NCBI GenBank assembly: GCA_964529285.1
Contig: CAZGWK010000022.1
Coordinates: 1-50,431, forward strand
Length of the DNA: 50,431 nucleotides
Source of the DNA: SURF-21 sp964529285
GTDB lineage: Bacteria > Actinomycetota > Geothermincolia > Geothermincolales > RBG-13-55-18
Direction of reading: 5' to 3'
Both the position numbers and the translations under genes were made by a program. Shown here piece after piece: positions 26,180-35,642 of this stretch (positions within the stretch are counted from its first letter, which is position 1; every line of letters begins with the position of its first letter). Under the pieces are notes generated by a model. It ran no database searches and was not told the DNA's origin. It saw nothing but the letters and a program-made list of their open reading frames with translations.

Positions 26180-26341
26180 CAACCCGCGCGCAACAGACTT
26201 AAGACGGTCAGGCAAGACGCGCGGTCGCGATGGATATGCCTGAATACGTCAGGTATGACCGCGTAAGGGGCAGGGGCGAAGCGGCGAGAGGATGCTGATA
26301 CATATTGTGGAAAGAAACTGTATATATGGGAGGTATGGCAG

Positions 26342-27111
26342 ATGCCGGAACAGCACGAACGAATACTTGCCGCACTCGAGCTGCGCGAACCCGACCGCGT
26401 TCCGACGTTTGACGTGATGGAGGAGTACGCAAATATCTACGACGTGCTGGGAAAGAAGCCAACTCCACTCGAGTTCCTGGTTACCAACCGCTACGCATCG
26501 GCAGTGTTCGACCGGGCCATGCCCCTGCTCAACTCGCGGTGGCGCTGTATAAAGAACGGAATTTCATCAAACGCGTGATAAAGTTCTACGAGGACTATTA
26601 CTGCCTCATGATCGAGGCATGGGCCGACGCCGGAGTGCCCGGTGCGGTCTATTCCGACGACATGGCCTACCGTTCGGGGCCCATGGTCAACCCGCGCATC
26701 ATGGACGAGCTATACGGCGACTCGTTCTGGCGTATCACGGAGACCGCCCACGCGCGGGGAATGAAGATCTTGGTGCACACCGATGGCATGGTTTACCCCC
26801 TGCTGAACTGGTTCGCCGACTGTGGTTTCGACGGCGTGCATGCCCTGGAGCCTACGGCCGGCGTTGAGCTGGCCCGGGCAAAGGAGATTGTCGGGGAGCT
26901 CCTCTGCCTGATAGGGAACCTGGATATCACCCATATCCTCGTGGACGCCGCAAAGGACGAGGTATTCGAGGCGGTACGCAGCTCCATACAGCAGGCCGGC
27001 CGCGGCGGCGGATATATCCTCGCCCCCACCAACAGCCACCCCGACATGAGCGTGGAGCGCCTGCGCTGGATGCTGGATGCGGCACGCGAGTACGGTCGCT
27101 ATCCCCTGTAA
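26342..27111 (+). pseudogene. Remnant of a URO-D family (corrinoid methyltransferase-like) gene
   Basis: Starts with a good ribosome binding site and a typical N-terminus (RILAALELREPDRVPTFD) of the uroporphyrinogen decarboxylase/MtaA-type methyltransferase family. Near 26540 the frame changes; about 100 residues of the family are missing. The rest (IEAWADAGVPGAVYSDDMAY, KILVHTDGMVYPLLNWFADC with the zinc-site-like His and Cys, and GGGYILAPTNSHPDMSVE) is a proper C-terminal half. An internal deletion with a frame change has inactivated it. Its role was probably methyl transfer from a methylated compound to a corrinoid protein or cofactor. Confidence 0.75.
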
Positions 27112-27283
27112 CGGTGAAATACTCCGGGAGCGGCGATAGCTCCTCGTAACTGGTTTCTAAATGATATACTGGCTGGATCCCGGCGGAGACGTGGTTGCCG
27201 GGCAAAGCCTTCGTCCATAAGGGTAATCCACGCAGCTCTGCATGATCAGCGATATAATCATGGTTGGAAGTCAGGGGGAGTGT

Positions 27284-29002
27284 ATGGATAAGAACTACGC
27301 GAGTTGGCCGGATGGTGTATGTAAACATCTGAGTTATCCCGAGATACCCGTATTCCAGTTGCTGCGCTCTTCGGCCGTGCAATGGCCGGAGAGAAACGCC
27401 ATGATCTTCGGAGGCATGGAGGTCACCTTCCGTGAGCTGGATCTGCTTACGGACCGTTTAGCGGCCGCCCTTGCTGACCAGGGTGTGGAGAAGGGTGATC
27501 GGGTAGGCGTACATCTGCCTAACTGTCCCCAGTTCGCCATAGCCTATTTCGGGTTGTTGAAAGCGGGAGCCGTCTTCGTGCCTTTGAGCCCTCACCTGTC
27601 GGAGAGAGAACTGGCCTTCCAGCTCAACGACGCGGACGTAGGAATATATATTGGGTTGGATCTCATCTCGAAAAAACCCCGCCGCATCATCTCCCAGACA
27701 CCGGTGAAAAGAATGATCCTGACCAGCCTCTCGGATTGCTATCCGCGGGTAACCGCCCCCGTCAAGGCATTGAGGAGTATGCCCCTGGCCGAAGACGTCA
27801 TGGATTTCAGCGCGCTCCTCGCAAGGTACCCCGAAGAGGCGCCGTCGCCGCATTTCGATGTGCGGGAAGACCTGGCCCACATCTGCTACACGGGTGGGAC
27901 CACTGGGACCCCTAAAGGGGTCATGATCAGTCATTATAATGTCGTGGTCAACTGCTGCCAGTACGCCCAATGGTTCATCGGCGGGGACGTGGCCTACAGA
28001 GACGGTCGTCTCGAGGTCGAGCGCATGGAGGGAGATCGCGAGGAAGACCATATTATGCGGAGGGGCCGTGAGATCTCACTCATAGTGGTTCCCTGGTTCC
28101 ATGTCATGGGACTCATCGCTTTTCTTGATATCCAGATCATGAACGGATGGACCATGATCGTATCCCACCGCTTTGATCCAGAGCAGTACCTCCGCTCGAT
28201 CGGCAAGTACGGGGCGACAGGTTTCGGTGGCGCTCCCCAGCTGTTCGTGCCGCTGATGGACCAACACTTGTTCATGGAGGCGGACATGTCAAACGTGAGG
28301 CTGGTGGTCTCCGGAGCGGCTCCCATGCCCGTCCATCTCCTGGAGCGGGTACTGGAGAGGATCCCGGGGGTTGTCGTCGAGGGATACGGGCTGACCGAAT
28401 GTACCATGGGCTGTACCGCAAATCCCCCATCGCGGGAGCGGATCAGGCTGGGTTCGGTGGGACTGCCCCTCGCCGATACGGAGATAAAGATCGTGGATCT
28501 CGAGACCGGCGATGAAGAGGTATCCCCGGGGGAAGCAGGTGAGGTGTGTATCAGGGGCCCGCAGGTGATGAAGGGCTATTGGAAGGACCCCGGGGAGACG
28601 TCCCGGGTGCTGCGAGACGGCTGGCTCTATAGCGGCGATATCGGTAAGTTCGACGAGGATGGACATATGTACATCGTGGACCGTAAAAAGGAGATGCTCA
28701 TATATAAGGGCTATAACGTGTATCCCGGGGAGCTCGAGGAAGTGTTAAACGGACATCCCGCCGTATCCAGGTCCGTTGTCGTGGGCAAGAGCGACGAGCG
28801 CTATGGAGAGCTGCCCGTGGCCTTCGTCGAGCTGGAGCCGGGTTCCAAAGTCGGCGAGGAGGAACTGCGGGATTACGCGAACCAGTACCTCGCCAGGTAT
28901 AAAAGGATACGCATGCTGAAGATCGTAGCCGATCTTGCCGGCAGGGAAGGCGACACAGGTCGTGAAGAACTGCAGAACAGGGCTAACAATCTGGACGGAT
29001 AG
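27284..29002 (+). CDS. AMP-dependent acyl-CoA synthetase/ligase
   Basis: A 572-residue ANL-superfamily enzyme that activates a carboxylic acid with ATP and joins it to CoA. The P-loop-like CYTGGTTGTPKGVM, the EGYGLTECTM block, YSGDIGKFDEDGHMYIVDRKK and the hinge-containing IYKGYNVYPGELEEVL are present. The C-terminal catalytic lysine region is less clear: the end (YKRIRMLKIV then ADLAGREGDTGREELQ) lacks the usual PRTxxGKxxR-type lysine signature, so the adenylation step may be altered; this should be compared with homologs. GGGGGAG precedes the ATG at 27284. It stands alone before the formate dehydrogenase operon. Confidence 0.85.
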   Translation: MDKNYASWPDGVCKHLSYPEIPVFQLLRSSAVQWPERNAMIFGGMEVTFRELDLLTDRLAAALADQGVEKGDRVGVHLPNCPQFAIAYFGLLKAGAVFVPLSPHLSERELAFQLNDADVGIYIGLDLISKKPRRIISQTPVKRMILTSLSDCYPRVTAPVKALRSMPLAEDVMDFSALLARYPEEAPSPHFDVREDLAHICYTGGTTGTPKGVMISHYNVVVNCCQYAQWFIGGDVAYRDGRLEVERMEGDREEDHIMRRGREISLIVVPWFHVMGLIAFLDIQIMNGWTMIVSHRFDPEQYLRSIGKYGATGFGGAPQLFVPLMDQHLFMEADMSNVRLVVSGAAPMPVHLLERVLERIPGVVVEGYGLTECTMGCTANPPSRERIRLGSVGLPLADTEIKIVDLETGDEEVSPGEAGEVCIRGPQVMKGYWKDPGETSRVLRDGWLYSGDIGKFDEDGHMYIVDRKKEMLIYKGYNVYPGELEEVLNGHPAVSRSVVVGKSDERYGELPVAFVELEPGSKVGEEELRDYANQYLARYKRIRMLKIVADLAGREGDTGREELQNRANNLDG

Positions 29003-29373
29003 GACGCTGCCCCGAGACGGAAGGTCGCGTTGCGGGCGACACCATCAGCGGCCGCCTGCTTGCAGACCTTCCGTGACGCTCCCTCGTGAAAAAGCGTGAC
29101 GCCCCCCCTCGTATTTCTTCCTGGCCCGGCATCCGGGTGCTGGGGGTTGGATGCGAAGAGGTGAAGCGGTGGGGGCGTGCGAAGGCCGGGAAAAGATCGT
29201 GGTTATATTTACTTATCAAGTGGGTATAAGAAGTAACCAAGGGAAAAACAATTCGAACATCCTTCGGACTACACGCATCATCAAAATACCGCAGCTATAG
29301 CATTACCGCAGTATCTTTCCCGTTCCAAGGGTTTGTGGGCGCAGCCTAGCTTTAAAACCGGGGAGGGAGAACG
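29003..29373. other. Intergenic region upstream of the formate dehydrogenase operon
   Basis: This 371-base stretch has no gene. Its first part holds a perfect ten-base inverted repeat (ACGGAAGGTC at 29017-29026 and its complement at 29065-29074) that may end the ligase transcript. The second half is AT-richer and must contain the operon promoter; no box pair is convincing. Confidence 0.5.
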
Positions 29374-32085
29374 ATGGTCGGCATCGCATTGAACGGACAG
29401 CGTGTGGAAGTGCCGGATGGCGAGACGATATTACAGGCCGCGGAAAAAGCCGGATTAAAAATACCCACGCTGTGTCACCACCCTGCCGTTGTGGACAGCG
29501 GGACTTGCCGCATCTGCCTGGTCGAAGAGGAGAAAAGCGGCCGCTTGATCACCGCCTGTAATACGCAGGTTGAGGAAGGGATGGCGGTACGGCTTGATAC
29601 CGAGAGGGTGATAGAGGCCAGGCGAATCACGTTGCAACTGATATTCTCGGCCCACCCTTTCCATTGCGAGGTATGCGAGAGCAACAACTCCTGCGAGCTC
29701 AACAAACTGGCATCACGAGAGGGGATCTCCGGCAGGGAACTCCCTTTCTTGCAGGATTATCGCCCGGTTGTAGATGCCAATCCCTTCTACCTGCGTGACC
29801 TCTCCAAGTGTATTTCGTGCGGTTTGTGCGTGAGGGCCTGCCAGGAGGTGCAGGGAGTCGGCGCCTACGAGCTGAAGGGATGGGGAGCGCATGCGCGTCC
29901 CGCCGCCAGTATGGATTCGCCCATGAATGAGTCGGTGTGCGAGTTCTGCGGCCTCTGCGCTTCCCTGTGCCCGGTAGGCGCGCTGATCGAGAAACCTTCC
30001 CTTCACCAGGGCAGTGAGGACGATGCCGTGGTAACCACATGTCCCTACTGCGGTGTGGGTTGCTCCCTGGAGCTGCGCGTGCGGGACGGCCGCATCGCCG
30101 GTGTGCGGGCGGGCGTCCCCGGCTCGGTCAACGGTTACAGCCTGTGCGTTAAAGGCCGCTTCGGCCTGGATTTCGTGCATCACCCCGATCGCCTCACCCA
30201 CCCGCTCCTGCGACGGGACGGAGAACTGGTGGAGGTGACATGGGATGAGGCCCTGGAAGAGGTCTCCCGGCGCCTTTCCGCGACAGTAGAGGAGAGCGGG
30301 CCGGACGCCGTCGCGTTTCTCTCCTCCGCCAAGGCCACCAACGAGGAGAATTATCTGCTGCAGAAATTCGCCCGCGCGGGGATCGGTACCAACAATATCG
30401 ATCACTGCGCCCGCTTATGACACAGCCCCACAGTCGCCGGTCTGGCGGCAGCCTTCGGAAGCGGAGCCATGACCAACTCGATATCCGACCTGAAAAAGGC
30501 GCAAGTCATTCTGCTCACCGGCACCAACACGTCCGCCAACCACCCCGTGATCGCGGAGAAGATAAAACAGGCGGTGATCTCCGGCCGCACCAAGCTGTTG
30601 ATAGTCGACCCTCGCGAGATCCCCCTCGCCCGCTACGCCTCCCTTCACCTGAAGCCCCGTCCGGGCACCGACGTGGCGTGGATCAACGGCATGGCCAGGG
30701 CGATCCTGGACGAAGGGCTCGAGGACGGGAAATTCATAGAGGCGAGGACGGAGGGAATAGATGAACTGCGCAGATCGCTCGCGGCATATAACCCGGATCG
30801 CGTAGAGGAGATCACCGGCATTCCCGCACGCAGCCTGGTGAGGGCGGCCCGCATGTACGCAAAGGCGAAACGGGCGGCCATCTTATATGCCATGGGTATC
30901 ACCCAGCATATTACGGGCACCGACAACGTTTCAGCCCTTGCCAACCTGGCCATGCTCAGCGGCAACCTGGGCCGGGAGGGGACCGGCATAAATCCCCTGC
31001 GGGGCCAGAACAACGTGCAGGGGGCGTGCGATTTGGGGGCGCTTCCCAACGTATACACCGGGTACCGGAGGGTTGACGACATGGTAGCTAACGAGAAGTT
31101 CTCCCAGGCCTGGAAGCGGGACCTGCCCAGAGAGCCAGGACTGTCCGTCGTGGAGATGATGGGGGCGGCGCAACGGGGCGAAGTACGTGCATTATACGTG
31201 TTGGGAGAGAACCCCATGGTAACCGATCCGGACATTAGCCATGTCGAGGAAGCTTTGAAGTCCTTGGACCTGCTGGTGGTCCAGGACATATTCCTCACCG
31301 AGACGGCAGCCCTTGCGGACGTGGTTCTTCCCGGAGTGTGCTTCGCGGAGAAGGACGGGACCTTCACCAATACCGAGCGCAGGGTGCAGAGGGTGCGCAA
31401 GGCGGTGGAGCCGCCTGGAGAAGCAAAACAGGACCTAGAGATCATCGCGGAACTGTCCCGCCGCATGGGTTACGCTATGCCCGCCACCGGTGCAGAGGAT
31501 ATAATGCGGGAGATAGTCTCGCTCACACCGTCATATGCCGGGATAGACTATCAGAGGCTCGAGGAGGGAGGCCTGCAGTGGCCGTGTCCGGACGAGGATC
31601 ATCCCGGCACCCCCATACTCCATGTGCAAGGTTTTACCCGCGGCAAAGGGAAGTTCGCCGCGGTGGAATACATCCCCCCGGATGAACTGCCCGATGAAGA
31701 GTATCCCTTCATCCTCTCCACCGGCCGGCTGCTGTACCATTTCCATTCCGGATCGATGTCCCGTCGTTCCCGCAGCCTGGATGAGAAGGTGGGGCGGGGA
31801 TGGGTGGGGGTAAATCCAAGGGATGCGCGGAGATTGAAGCTGAAGGAGGGGAACGCGATTCAGGTGACATCCCGCAGGGGAAGCCTGATAAGCCACGTGC
31901 ACATCACTTCGCAACTGCAGCAGGGCAGCGTGTTTGCCACCTTTCATTTCGCCGTGGAGAGCGCGAATATCCTCACCAATCCGGCCCTGGATCCCAAGAG
32001 CAAGATCCCGGACCTGAAAGTATGTGCCGTAAGACTGGAGAAGGTGCCGGGAGGTGATGGCGATGAAAACGCCGCCGCATCCTGA
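29374..32085 (+). CDS. fdhA: Formate dehydrogenase alpha subunit, selenocysteine-containing (Sec349)
   Basis: Read through the TGA at 30418-30420 this is a 903-residue Mo/W-bis-MGD formate dehydrogenase. Domains in order: an N-terminal [2Fe-2S] domain (CHHPAVVDSGTCRICLVEEE), a NuoG-type His/Cys cluster region (HPFHCEVCESNNSCELNKLA), two [4Fe-4S] motifs (CISCGLCVRACQ and CEFCGLCASLCP), a proximal cluster at CPYCGVGCSLEL, then the catalytic domain. The active site reads DHCARL-U-HSPTVAGLAAAF, the classical FdhF/FdhA signature with Sec, the metal ligand, and its neighbouring His. A GGUCU-loop SECIS follows. It overlaps the NuoEF-like gene and heads an operon with metV and metF, consistent with CO2/formate interconversion in the Wood-Ljungdahl methyl branch. 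Confidence 0.93.
30418..30449 (+). promoter_or_regulatory. Sec UGA codon and bacterial SECIS hairpin (fdhA)
   Basis: UGA at 30418-30420. GTCGCC (30433-30438) pairs with GGCGGC (30444-30449), six pairs with one G-U, around loop GGUCU at 30439-30443. The loop starts 19 bases after the UGA. The loop contains the GGUCU seen in the E. coli fdhF element. Confidence 0.85.
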
Positions 32086-33691
32086 GATGATGCATCACAT
32101 CCTGGGCAAGATAGAGACGAAAGGATGTATAGGGAGCAGAGAAATCGAGAGCATCTCCTCCCGCCTCCGCATCCCCTCCAGCCTTGTTTACGGTTTTGTC
32201 AGCCAGTTCGAAGAGCTGCCGCAAGAACCGCATCATGCGCGCATACGGGTATGTACCGGTCCCGCATGTGCCGGCGCGGGAGCTTGGGCAATATTGAAGG
32301 GGCTGCAAGATAACACGCCTCCCGGCGTAGAGGTACTGTCTGAGCCGGGGATATTGCGCTGTCATCGCTCGCCAGCCGTATGCCTCGAGATCCCCGGGGA
32401 CGGGGTGAGGCTCGCTGAGGGAGTGGGACCGGATGACGTCGCTATGCTCGCTGCTTCGTTGGAGAAGGGAGATCTATCATCCTACAGACAACTGCAGGAA
32501 ATACAGCCTCCAGGCATAGAGGCCTTGCCGGGATACGAACCGACCCCCTGGTCGACGCATGCAGACAACCTGCCCGGCGGCTGGGGCTCCTATCTTATCC
32601 AGAAAGTGTCAGAAAGACTCGGGGAGATACGAAGCTGGATCGCCGCAAACGTGGTAAGCGGCGAATCCCTGGACCGGGAAGTGATGTCGCCTACAGCACT
32701 CGTGTGCGATGCGGTGGGAACGGAAGCGGAGAACAGCGCCAGTTTCGCCGTCATCCTGCTGCACCCGAGGGCGGTGGTTGCGGGAGCGGCTATTGCAGCG
32801 GCGGCTTGCGGCGCACGCAGACTCATATTCTATATTCCCTGGAACGAGATGGAAGCGGGAGAGGCGCTCGAGGATGCCGCGGCGGAGCTGCTTCCAGGCT
32901 CGGGGATCAGGCACTCCATTTGCAGGGGACCCGTACATGTGCCCTGTGCGGTGGATGTCGGCAGGGCGGCGGTAATCAACGGCACGATGCTGTGGTCCGC
33001 GGCAGCCCTCTACGGCTGCGGAGGCACGCTGGGTGGCGATCCTTCCCTGGCGGTATTGGATGCGGAGTCGGTCTGGCGCTTGCCGTGGTTGATGGATGAA
33101 CGGACGGCAGGGGAGGAAGCGCGCAAGAGCCGTTTGAGATGCTTTGCCGGGCTGGACGGAATGCCCCGTCTGGTGGAGATCCCGCCCGGGATGGGGTTGG
33201 AGGCTGTCCTGGAAGGACTGGGTCTCAATGGGGGTGGAGGTGCAGTAAAGGCGGTCTATGTGGGAGGAACCGCCGCTACGGTTTCATTGCAGGGAGACCT
33301 CGATGGGCCACCAGGGAGAGCGGAAGAGATCGTCCTGCTCGATGCGCTGACGTGTATACCTCGCTGGGCGCTCTACCTTGCATGGCATGCGGAGAGATCC
33401 TGCTGTGGGGGATGCATCCCCGGAAGAACTGCGCCTGCAGCGGCGGCGCGTCTGATCCAGGATATCCTGCGAGCCGAGGCAGGGGAGACAGCCCTGGATG
33501 ATCTGGGCTCGCTTCTCGCTGAGACGGGCGGGCTGGCCCTTTGTCCGCGCTTGCGTGAAACGTTCGGCCCGATCCTAGACTGCCTGAAGGAATTCGGAAA
33601 TGAGTTCGAGAGCCATGCGAAAGAGGGCGTTTGCAGAGCGGGTTCCTGTGCGCCTGCCGTCGCTGCAACTACGTATGGGGGTGAAAGATGA
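32063..33691 (+). CDS. Fused NuoE/NuoF-like FeS subunit with degenerate flavin site
   Basis: A 542-residue fusion. Residues 1-125 form a NuoE-type thioredoxin-like domain with the [2Fe-2S] ligands CTGPAC and, further on, CHRSPAVC. Residues 180-540 resemble NuoF (AVILLHPRAVVAGAAIAAAA, ARRLIFYIPWNEMEAG, and a late SCCGGCIPGR in place of the usual SCGxCxPCR). The NuoF glycine-rich FMN loop (GRGGAGFPTG type) and the NADEGEP and CGEETALL motifs are not visible. The usual NADH/FMN chemistry is therefore doubtful, although the [4Fe-4S] cluster may be partly kept. GGGAGG precedes the ATG at 32063; the gene overlaps the end of fdhA by 23 bases, showing it is its partner. Confidence 0.72.
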   Translation: MKTPPHPEMMHHILGKIETKGCIGSREIESISSRLRIPSSLVYGFVSQFEELPQEPHHARIRVCTGPACAGAGAWAILKGLQDNTPPGVEVLSEPGILRCHRSPAVCLEIPGDGVRLAEGVGPDDVAMLAASLEKGDLSSYRQLQEIQPPGIEALPGYEPTPWSTHADNLPGGWGSYLIQKVSERLGEIRSWIAANVVSGESLDREVMSPTALVCDAVGTEAENSASFAVILLHPRAVVAGAAIAAAACGARRLIFYIPWNEMEAGEALEDAAAELLPGSGIRHSICRGPVHVPCAVDVGRAAVINGTMLWSAAALYGCGGTLGGDPSLAVLDAESVWRLPWLMDERTAGEEARKSRLRCFAGLDGMPRLVEIPPGMGLEAVLEGLGLNGGGGAVKAVYVGGTAATVSLQGDLDGPPGRAEEIVLLDALTCIPRWALYLAWHAERSCCGGCIPGRTAPAAAARLIQDILRAEAGETALDDLGSLLAETGGLALCPRLRETFGPILDCLKEFGNEFESHAKEGVCRAGSCAPAVAATTYGGER

Positions 33692-34374
33692 AGAGCATCA
33701 CTCAGCAGAAGGGCATAGACGAGATTATCAGGATCCTCGGGTCGTCCCGCAAGGTCGTGCTGGTGGGGTGTGGCACCTGCCCCACCATGGCCGGAACCGG
33801 CGGGGTGAACGAAGTGAGAGATATGGCATCGCGCCTGGAGGAGAAGGGATACAAAGCGGTCTCCGAGACCGTGATCCCGGTGGCTTGTGAGCCGCTGCCC
33901 TCAGAGGGTCGTGAAGAGTTTGCGGAGCTGGCTGCGGAGGCGGAGGCGGTTCTTGTCCTGGCCTGTTCTCTTGGCGTAAGGATGATATCCGACTATACCG
34001 AACTCCCGGTGATGCCGGCCCTCAACACGCTCTTCATAGGAAGAGAAGCGGAGCCCGGTTTCTTCGAGGAGGAGTGTGCTCAGTGCGGCGAATGCGTGCT
34101 GGGCGATTACGGAGGTATCTGCCCTATAGTACAGTGCGCCAAGAGCCTCTTTAATGGACCGTGCGGCGGATCGGTAGGGGGCAAATGCGAGGTAGACGTA
34201 AAACTCCCTTGTGGCTGGCAGCTTATCTACGACCGCATGAAGAAATTGGGTAGAGTTGATGAGCTCTCCGAAGTACGTCCCTACAAGGATTGGAGCAAGT
34301 CGGTGAGCGGCGGGGCCAGACGTATGAGCATCCCGGTGCCCCCTCCACCGCTTCCATCACAAGGAGAAGAATGA
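33688..34374 (+). CDS. metV: MetV: methylenetetrahydrofolate reductase C-terminal-type zinc/FeS subunit
   Basis: A 228-residue protein of the MTHFR C-terminal domain family, the small subunit of the MetVF-type methylenetetrahydrofolate reductase of acetogens. Cysteines are placed as expected: VGCGTCPTMAGTGG near residue 28, CEPLP, then the C-rich block CAQCGECVLGDYGGICPIVQ followed by CAKSLFNGPCGG and KCEV. It overlaps the NuoEF-like gene by four bases and the histidine kinase gene by four bases, so it is translated in a coupled series. It should mediate electron delivery to MetF, encoded two genes downstream. Confidence 0.85.
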   Translation: MKSITQQKGIDEIIRILGSSRKVVLVGCGTCPTMAGTGGVNEVRDMASRLEEKGYKAVSETVIPVACEPLPSEGREEFAELAAEAEAVLVLACSLGVRMISDYTELPVMPALNTLFIGREAEPGFFEEECAQCGECVLGDYGGICPIVQCAKSLFNGPCGGSVGGKCEVDVKLPCGWQLIYDRMKKLGRVDELSEVRPYKDWSKSVSGGARRMSIPVPPPPLPSQGEE

Positions 34375-35642
34375 GAAAGCAGCTTCTCTACGAGATCTCA
34401 AAACCGGTCATCGCGGCCGTGGGTGTCGAGAACGTCCTGCGGGCAATAGTGGAGTCCATCGCCAGGGGCACGGGAGCCAAGGGGTGCTCCCTGTTGATCC
34501 TGAACGAGGAAGGAGACAAGCTCATCCACCGCATCAGTTACGGCATCAGCGGCGGTTACGTGGCCAAGGGGGAGATCGAGATCGATGAAAGCGTGGAAAA
34601 AGTACTCGCGGGAGAGGCGGTCTCCATCCCTGACGTGGCAAACGATCCCCGGGTACAGTACACGGGGGACGCCTTGCGCGAAGGCATAGCCGCGGTACTG
34701 TCCATACCCGTGCGCTCGTACAGCGGCATAATCGGGGTCATGCGGGTATACACCGCGGAGCGGAGAGATTTTACCAGGGGCGAGATAGACTTCCTGGATT
34801 CTATCGCGGAGCTCTCCGGCCTGGTGCTCGAGAAGGCGGAGGAGCGTGACAGGATAGTCGAGGAGGCCGATAGGGCCCGCGAGGAAATAAGTCGCATGAG
34901 CGACGAGCGGGAGCGTTTCATATATCTCATGGGCATGGTCGCTCATGACCTCAAGGCGCCCCTGGCGGCGGTGCAGAGCTATATCAAGGTGATCCTCAGG
35001 GGGAGTACGGGACCGCTCACCGAGAAACAGGAGGAATGGCTGAACCGCAGCGTCAAACGTATCGATGATATGCTCGAGCTGATCAGCGACATCGTCGATA
35101 TCTCCCGGCTGGAAACGGGGCATATAGCTCCGGAGCTGACCACTGTTTCCTGGAAGCAGGTTCTAGATAGCTGCATCGAAGTGGCCAGGGGCCTGGTGGA
35201 GCCCAGGGGCATCGAACTGATTGAGGATATCGATCCCGACCTGCCGGAGATCTTCGCTTCGGAGGTGCGCCTTTGCCAGTTGATAAACAACCTGGTCTCC
35301 AACTCGGTACGCTATACCCCGAGCGGTGCGAAGATCTGTTTAAGAGCATATCAGGAGGAAGATAATATCGTGGTCCATGTCGAGGATGAGGGCTGCGGGG
35401 TAAAACCCGAGATCCTGCCCAATATCTTCGATGATTTCTTCAAGGGCGATAGCGAGTCCCGTGAGGGGACCGGGTTGGGGCTGTCGATTTGCAGGCGTAT
35501 TGTAGAGATGCACCACGGTAGAATATGGGCGGAAAGCCCGGCACCTGGCGGGGAGCGGGGCACGCGTATCACATTCACCATACCCAAAGGAGCAATCTGT
35601 GATCTGACATTCTGGGAAAAGGAAAAGGAGGACAGGTCTTGA
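34371..35642 (+). CDS. GAF-domain sensor histidine kinase
   Basis: A 423-residue cytoplasmic kinase without membrane segments. A GAF sensor domain occupies about residues 10-155 (GAKGCSLLILNEEGDKLIHR, IPDVANDPRVQYTG, IPVRSYSGIIGVMRVY), a coiled-coil linker follows, then the HisKA dimerization helix with phospho-accepting His192 in MVAHDLKAPL, and an HATPase domain with N box NNLVSNSVRYTP, DEGCGVKPEI and GTGLGLSICRR. AAGGAG four bases upstream sets the start at 34371, overlapping the metV stop. It lies between metV and metF in the same operon as two response regulators, its probable partners. The GAF ligand is unknown. Confidence 0.9.
   Translation: MRKQLLYEISKPVIAAVGVENVLRAIVESIARGTGAKGCSLLILNEEGDKLIHRISYGISGGYVAKGEIEIDESVEKVLAGEAVSIPDVANDPRVQYTGDALREGIAAVLSIPVRSYSGIIGVMRVYTAERRDFTRGEIDFLDSIAELSGLVLEKAEERDRIVEEADRAREEISRMSDERERFIYLMGMVAHDLKAPLAAVQSYIKVILRGSTGPLTEKQEEWLNRSVKRIDDMLELISDIVDISRLETGHIAPELTTVSWKQVLDSCIEVARGLVEPRGIELIEDIDPDLPEIFASEVRLCQLINNLVSNSVRYTPSGAKICLRAYQEEDNIVVHVEDEGCGVKPEILPNIFDDFFKGDSESREGTGLGLSICRRIVEMHHGRIWAESPAPGGERGTRITFTIPKGAICDLTFWEKEKEDRS

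Noticed and set aside
26539..26580. URO-D remnant break as a recoded stop
   Set aside because: The two halves are in different frames and about 100 residues are missing.
29017..29074. Ten-base inverted repeat after the acyl-CoA ligase as a rho-independent terminator
   Set aside because: The loop is 38 bases and there is no T tract; it is mentioned only as part of the intergenic region.
30418..30480. Formate dehydrogenase as two genes or a pseudogene
   Set aside because: The TGA is at the universal Sec position with a SECIS, and both halves are intact.
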